50,566 nt of DNA from Bacteroidales bacterium. Its GTDB lineage: Bacteria; Bacteroidota; Bacteroidia; Bacteroidales; F082. Positions 46,584 to 50,566 of the stretch are shown piece after piece. The notes under the pieces were generated by a model. It was not told the DNA's origin. It saw only the letters and a program-made list of their open reading frames with translations, and did not search any database. The stretch lies in assembly GCA_017630195.1 (NCBI GenBank), contig JAGBVS010000114.1, positions 1-50,566 of the forward strand, written 5' to 3'. Position numbers and translations under genes: made by a program. Within the stretch, counting starts at the first letter, position 1, and the number at the start of each line of letters is the position of its first letter.

Positions 46584-46979
46584 ATGGTAATTCGTAAAAT
46601 GATGACTAATAATGAGATTTATACTCATGCCAATAACTTACTAGGTGAATTTGAAGACATTGCAAGTTTAAGTCTACCTGTAAAAGTTCATTTCTATTTT
46701 CAGAAAAATATTGATGAAATTGTAAAGATGGCTCAGGAAATTGATAAATCTCGTACTGAAATTTTAAATAAGTATGGCACTTTAGATGCTGAGACTCAGA
46801 ATTATAAGTTTGAAGAAGAAAATATCGAAAAGGTTAATCAGGATATTATAGACCTTTTCTCTTTAGAGCAGGAAGTTAAAATTCATACCATTCCAATGTG
46901 CTGGGTAGAAGATATGGAACTAACTGCTAAGCAGGTAAATGCTTTTTCCTTTATGCTAGAATTTGAAGAAGAGGAGTAA
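46584..46979 (+). CDS. Paralogue of the preceding gene, 131 aa
   Basis: Begins MVIRKMMTNNEIYTHANNLL one base after the upstream stop, with GAGGAGGAAAATTAAT before it. Same plan as its neighbour (EIY start, PVKVHFYFQKNIDEIVKMAQEI, acidic end LEFEEEE) but diverged. Probably a small tail or fibre-assembly protein. Confidence 0.6.
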   Translation: MVIRKMMTNNEIYTHANNLLGEFEDIASLSLPVKVHFYFQKNIDEIVKMAQEIDKSRTEILNKYGTLDAETQNYKFEEENIEKVNQDIIDLFSLEQEVKIHTIPMCWVEDMELTAKQVNAFSFMLEFEEEE

Positions 46980-46985
46980 TTAAAT

Positions 46986-49772
46986 ATGGCTAAATTGTAC
47001 CCTCCACACATAGAAGGTACAATTCCTGCTTTCACGGGGGCGACATTAGTCGTCCCCTTTTCTATGAATAGAGCAGTTGGGGCAAAAGAAGTGTATGGAA
47101 TGGTTTTAAAAGTTAAGAAAGTAAATAGTAATGAAGTTATTCTTACCAAAGAAACTATTAATTTTGATGCCTATGCTAATTGTAAAGCGGTATTTAATCT
47201 AGAAGCCGCAGAGCAGGGATTGTTTAATATAGGACAATATTATCGTGTCCAATTGGCTTATATTGGCGCAGAGAGCGCTATAGGTTATTTTTCTACGGTT
47301 GGTGTTATTAAATATACCGCACTTCCTGAAATTAAATTAGTTGGATTAAATAATGCTACTTCTAATATGCATATTTATGATTATGTTGCGGCATATACTC
47401 AGACAGAAGACCCAACTGAAAAATTATATTCAAGTCGTTTACGTCTTATAGATGAAGAGGATAATATAGTTGAAGATACTGGAGAAGTTCTTCATAGTGT
47501 ATTAAATGATACTTTACCCAATGAAGCTCTTGAATATTTTAACATTTCAAGAGATTTAAATTTAAGTAAAACTTATCGTTTAATTTTAACAATGACCTCT
47601 ATTAATGGAGTCACTGTTCGTTCTCCTAAGTATAGAATTATTCAAAGAGAAAATTCTGATTTAAAATTTGATGAAATTAAAGATTTAATTTTAATTGCTA
47701 ATACAAATTTTGATGACGCTTATTCTGAAATTACTATTCGTCCTATTCCCATGGATAAAGAAGTTGTATCTGGATTTTTTGTACTATCTCGTTCAGAGGC
47801 AAAACAGCCTTACGAGTGGAAAAAAATTCATAAGTTTATAGCTAAGTCTGATTTGATTAAAAATATTTATTTGACAGATTATACTATTGAGCAAGGAAAA
47901 AAATATGTATATTGTTTACAGCAATATAATAATTATGGAGTTTTTTCTAATCGCTTAATTTCTAATGAAATATACGCAGATTTTGAAGATGTATTTTTAT
48001 TAGATGGAGAACGGCAACTAAAAATTAGATTTAATCCAAAAATTTCTTCTATGAAAGATAATATTTTAGAAACTAAATCTAATACTATTGGTTCTAAATA
48101 TCCTTTTATTACTCGTAATGGTAGAGTTAATCATAAAGAGTTTTCATTGTCTGGTTTAGTATCTTATCAAATGGATGATAATAAATTTTTTATGGGATGG
48201 GAAAATTTAGGAATTGAAAATAATATTACTGATTTAACTTCTGAAAACATAGCTGCAGAGCGCACTTTTAAATTAGATGTACTAAAATGGTTAAATGATG
48301 GAAAACCAAAAGTTTTAAAATCCCCGACAGAAGGAAATTATATAGTACGTTTAATGAATGTCTCTATGTCTCCAAATGATACTGTTGGCCGCATGCTTCA
48401 TAATTTTAGTTGTAATGCGAGTGAAATTGCCCCATTTACTTATGAAGCATTAACTCAATATAATTTTATTGGATTACAAGAGCCAGATAAAACAGTTTCT
48501 AAATGGAAAACTATTAATTTTTCTGAAACTATTCAGACTAATAACGGGTCTGAAGTGATTTATAAAACTGGCGAATTATTGCATGGAGAATATATTTATT
48601 CTGTTAAAGTTACAGGTATGATTCCTGGCTCAATTATTTATATTAATAATGAACCTTTCTATGTTGGGTCCACTGGGGCTTATATGGCTAAAATGTCTAC
48701 CCCTATTTATTCTTTTAAATTACCAGAAAATGCTAAATATAGCGGCACTTTAGTGGCAGAATATAAAGATAATCTTTATACGAATTTTGATGATATTAGA
48801 GCAATTCATTTAGTAGAGACGCCGGTACAGCAAATTATTGGTAATACTTATTGGGGTAATGGAAATTTTGAATATATTAATATAATTAAGGCTTTGCAGG
48901 ATGTTAAAACTGAAATTGTTAATATACCAAAAATTAAATTTGTAAAACGTGGTATTCATAAAATTTATGTCCAACACGATGGAAATGAAGGCCAATATAA
49001 TTTAAGTTCTACGTTCTACAGTAACGGCAATAGCATAGATGATAGATATAAAATTAATTTAAATGATTTAGATAAATTAAGTTTATATGAAATTCATTAT
49101 AGTTCTTATGGTTGTGATATTATTACGCAAAGAACTTATAATAAAGATGACTATATAGCAGATTTAAACAAAAAAATAGCTTTTGAAACTGAAGAAGTGA
49201 TGAAAGATGAAAAGCTTAGCGAAGCAGAAAAACTTAATAAAATCAAAGATATAACAAAAAAATATCAAGAGAAAATAGAATATATAGATAAGGAAATTAT
49301 ATATCCTACCCCTGGTTCTAAAATTATTTATAGAAAAAAAGTAGGGGATAAAGTAATAGAATTTGAGCCATATACTGGAGTTTATTATGACCCACAATAT
49401 AAAGCTATAATTGAAGATAGTTTTGATATTTTTAATGTAAACGTTAACGGTAATTATTTTAATATAGAAGATACCGAAGAACGAGAAATTAAAGATTTTA
49501 ATTATAATTATATATCTATAGGGGATGGAGTTATAGCAGAATTTACACTATTGACGCAAGTTCTTGACTATTCGTATGAATTTGATCACGAAATAGTTTC
49601 TAATGCTCGTAGGGCTTACGATGAAGCTTATAAATTACATCAATCTAATATCGTTAGTGGCACTTATAATGGCTCTTTAGAAGAAGATTTATTTGATTTA
49701 AAGAAAAAGTATAAACGGTTATTGGAAGTTTTAGAACAAGCTATTATAGAAGATTATACTATGGGGGGATAA
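46986..49772 (+). CDS. Tail or fibre structural protein, 928 aa
   Basis: Begins MAKLYPPHIEGTIPAFTGATLVVPFSMN; several fibronectin/Ig-like beta segments (about 1-340), a beta-rich middle, and helices at about 735-770 and 880-928. No catalytic motif. The position downstream of the fibre gene suggests part of the tail tip or a baseplate. Heavy use of ATA, TTA and AAT codons. Confidence 0.6.
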   Translation: MAKLYPPHIEGTIPAFTGATLVVPFSMNRAVGAKEVYGMVLKVKKVNSNEVILTKETINFDAYANCKAVFNLEAAEQGLFNIGQYYRVQLAYIGAESAIGYFSTVGVIKYTALPEIKLVGLNNATSNMHIYDYVAAYTQTEDPTEKLYSSRLRLIDEEDNIVEDTGEVLHSVLNDTLPNEALEYFNISRDLNLSKTYRLILTMTSINGVTVRSPKYRIIQRENSDLKFDEIKDLILIANTNFDDAYSEITIRPIPMDKEVVSGFFVLSRSEAKQPYEWKKIHKFIAKSDLIKNIYLTDYTIEQGKKYVYCLQQYNNYGVFSNRLISNEIYADFEDVFLLDGERQLKIRFNPKISSMKDNILETKSNTIGSKYPFITRNGRVNHKEFSLSGLVSYQMDDNKFFMGWENLGIENNITDLTSENIAAERTFKLDVLKWLNDGKPKVLKSPTEGNYIVRLMNVSMSPNDTVGRMLHNFSCNASEIAPFTYEALTQYNFIGLQEPDKTVSKWKTINFSETIQTNNGSEVIYKTGELLHGEYIYSVKVTGMIPGSIIYINNEPFYVGSTGAYMAKMSTPIYSFKLPENAKYSGTLVAEYKDNLYTNFDDIRAIHLVETPVQQIIGNTYWGNGNFEYINIIKALQDVKTEIVNIPKIKFVKRGIHKIYVQHDGNEGQYNLSSTFYSNGNSIDDRYKINLNDLDKLSLYEIHYSSYGCDIITQRTYNKDDYIADLNKKIAFETEEVMKDEKLSEAEKLNKIKDITKKYQEKIEYIDKEIIYPTPGSKIIYRKKVGDKVIEFEPYTGVYYDPQYKAIIEDSFDIFNVNVNGNYFNIEDTEEREIKDFNYNYISIGDGVIAEFTLLTQVLDYSYEFDHEIVSNARRAYDEAYKLHQSNIVSGTYNGSLEEDLFDLKKKYKRLLEVLEQAIIEDYTMGG

Positions 49773-49775
49773 TAT

Positions 49776-50566
49776 ATGAAATTAAATCCTTTATTAGATA
49801 AAGATTTTTTAGTTAAATTAGATAAAGTCCCATTAAAAGAAGTGTATGCTGAAATAATAGCTTTAAATAGTAATGATGAAGTTTTAGAAACAATAGAAGG
49901 ACATGTAACTGCTGGTACTGTTAATGTGGATGGTGCGTCTTCTGTAAGACGCACCTGCACTCTTACTATAGTCGCAGATGAACTTAATATACATGAATAT
50001 TATTGGGGTTTACATACTAAATTTAAGCTATCTCTTGGCGTTAAAAATGAAATTGATAATAGATATCCTGATATTATTTGGTTTAAACAAGGAACTTTTG
50101 TAATTTCTAATTTTACTACTTCTCAGGCTTTATCTAATTATACCATTAATATCCAAGGTAAAGATAAAATGACTTTACTAAATGGCGAGATGGGTGGTAT
50201 GATTACAGGTTTAACTCATGATTTTGGTAAGATACTAGTTGCTAACAAAAATGGAGATACTACTAAAGAAGATTTTTTATTAAAAGATATAATTATAGGC
50301 GCAGTTCATCAATTTGCAAATGAACCTTTATATAACATAATTATTAATGATTTGGATGATCAAGGTTTAGAATTATTAGAATACCGAGGAGATACACCTT
50401 TTTATTTATTAATAGATGAATTGACTTCTGAAACTTTTAATATTAGTTTTGATGGAAATGCGGAATATATAGATGTTTCTACAAATGCACTTGTGACATT
50501 AAGTACAATTCCAATATATAATCCATTATTTGAGCTAGAGCAGTCAGAGATTGTGACAAAATATAC
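49776..50566 (+). CDS. Baseplate/tail-tip protein (partial at right edge)
   Basis: At least 263 residues; starts MKLNPLLDKDFLVKLDKVPL after GGGGGGATAAT. The N-terminal segment EGHVTAGTVNVDGASSVRR resembles the start of DUF5048-type tail proteins of Clostridia and related phages (from memory; moderate). Ends in the window within a beta-rich region. Probably a tail-hub or adsorption protein. Confidence 0.6.
   Translation, partial: MKLNPLLDKDFLVKLDKVPLKEVYAEIIALNSNDEVLETIEGHVTAGTVNVDGASSVRRTCTLTIVADELNIHEYYWGLHTKFKLSLGVKNEIDNRYPDIIWFKQGTFVISNFTTSQALSNYTINIQGKDKMTLLNGEMGGMITGLTHDFGKILVANKNGDTTKEDFLLKDIIIGAVHQFANEPLYNIIINDLDDQGLELLEYRGDTPFYLLIDELTSETFNISFDGNAEYIDVSTNALVTLSTIPIYNPLFELEQSEIVTKY

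Noticed and set aside
1..50566. CRISPR array, insertion sequence or integrase gene
   Set aside because: No spaced identical repeats of CRISPR type, no transposase and no integrase are seen; prophage versus lytic state cannot be decided from this window.

Overview
This window looks like part of a large double-stranded DNA tailed phage (or the prophage form of one) of a low-to-mid GC Gram-positive host, probably a gut Clostridia-type bacterium. The basis is a complete siphophage morphogenesis cluster on the right, strong AGGAGG ribosome binding sites, consensus sigma-A promoters and intrinsic terminators. The host assignment is inference; the phage assignment rests on TerL, portal, capsid, tail-tube and a 3,700-residue tape measure gene in canonical order.

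Left part (about 1-12,800, minus strand). This is an accessory array of about 33 mostly tiny genes, almost all transcribed one by one. Nearly every gene has its own promoter, and 29 of these are exact TTGACA-N17-TATAAT. In many cases the -35 hexamer sits inside the hairpin that terminates the gene before it, and four genes even take their stop codon from the TGA of TTGACA. Recognisable products are an HD-domain hydrolase, a GIY-YIG/T5orf172-like protein, an HAD-type phosphatase, a UPF0316-like membrane protein, several one-pass membrane peptides and two proteins with signal-peptide-like starts; most others are unrecognised. The layout resembles host-takeover modules of Gram-positive phages. 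Paired TTAAC boxes exactly 11 bp apart lie just upstream of many -35 boxes, and a seven-box, 11-bp-phased array of the same motif occurs at 11605-11697.

Embedded in this array are two unusual noncoding RNA genes with their own promoters: 791-923 (minus) and 7141-7436 (plus). Both carry T-arm and D-arm sequences in permuted order (T-arm, hairpin-capped acceptor, D-arm). The first appears to be two tRNA elbows joined through their anticodon stems; the second carries the same permuted lobe on a 14-bp perfect stem. They resemble the tRNA-mimic module of bacterial Y RNAs more than ordinary tRNAs, and are the best candidates here for something undescribed.

Right part (12,840-50,566, plus strand, more AT-rich). 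Divergent promoters at 12,802-12,873 separate the two halves. The order is: two zinc-ribbon proteins (small-terminase candidates), TerL, a free-standing endonuclease, portal, protease/scaffold fusion, head protein, major capsid protein, connector and tail-completion proteins, tail tube, a nuclease-like orphan, tail-assembly chaperone, tape measure protein, a 1,898-residue tail-tip/fibre protein, two paralogous small proteins, a 928-residue tail protein and the start of a baseplate-type protein that runs off the right edge. Terminators follow the capsid, tail-tube, chaperone and tape-measure genes, and a consensus promoter precedes the chaperone, so the late region is several transcription units. 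Capsid, tail-tube and the 20,589 head gene use CTA-rich, AAG/CGT-rich codons, unlike the ATA/TTA-rich tail genes.
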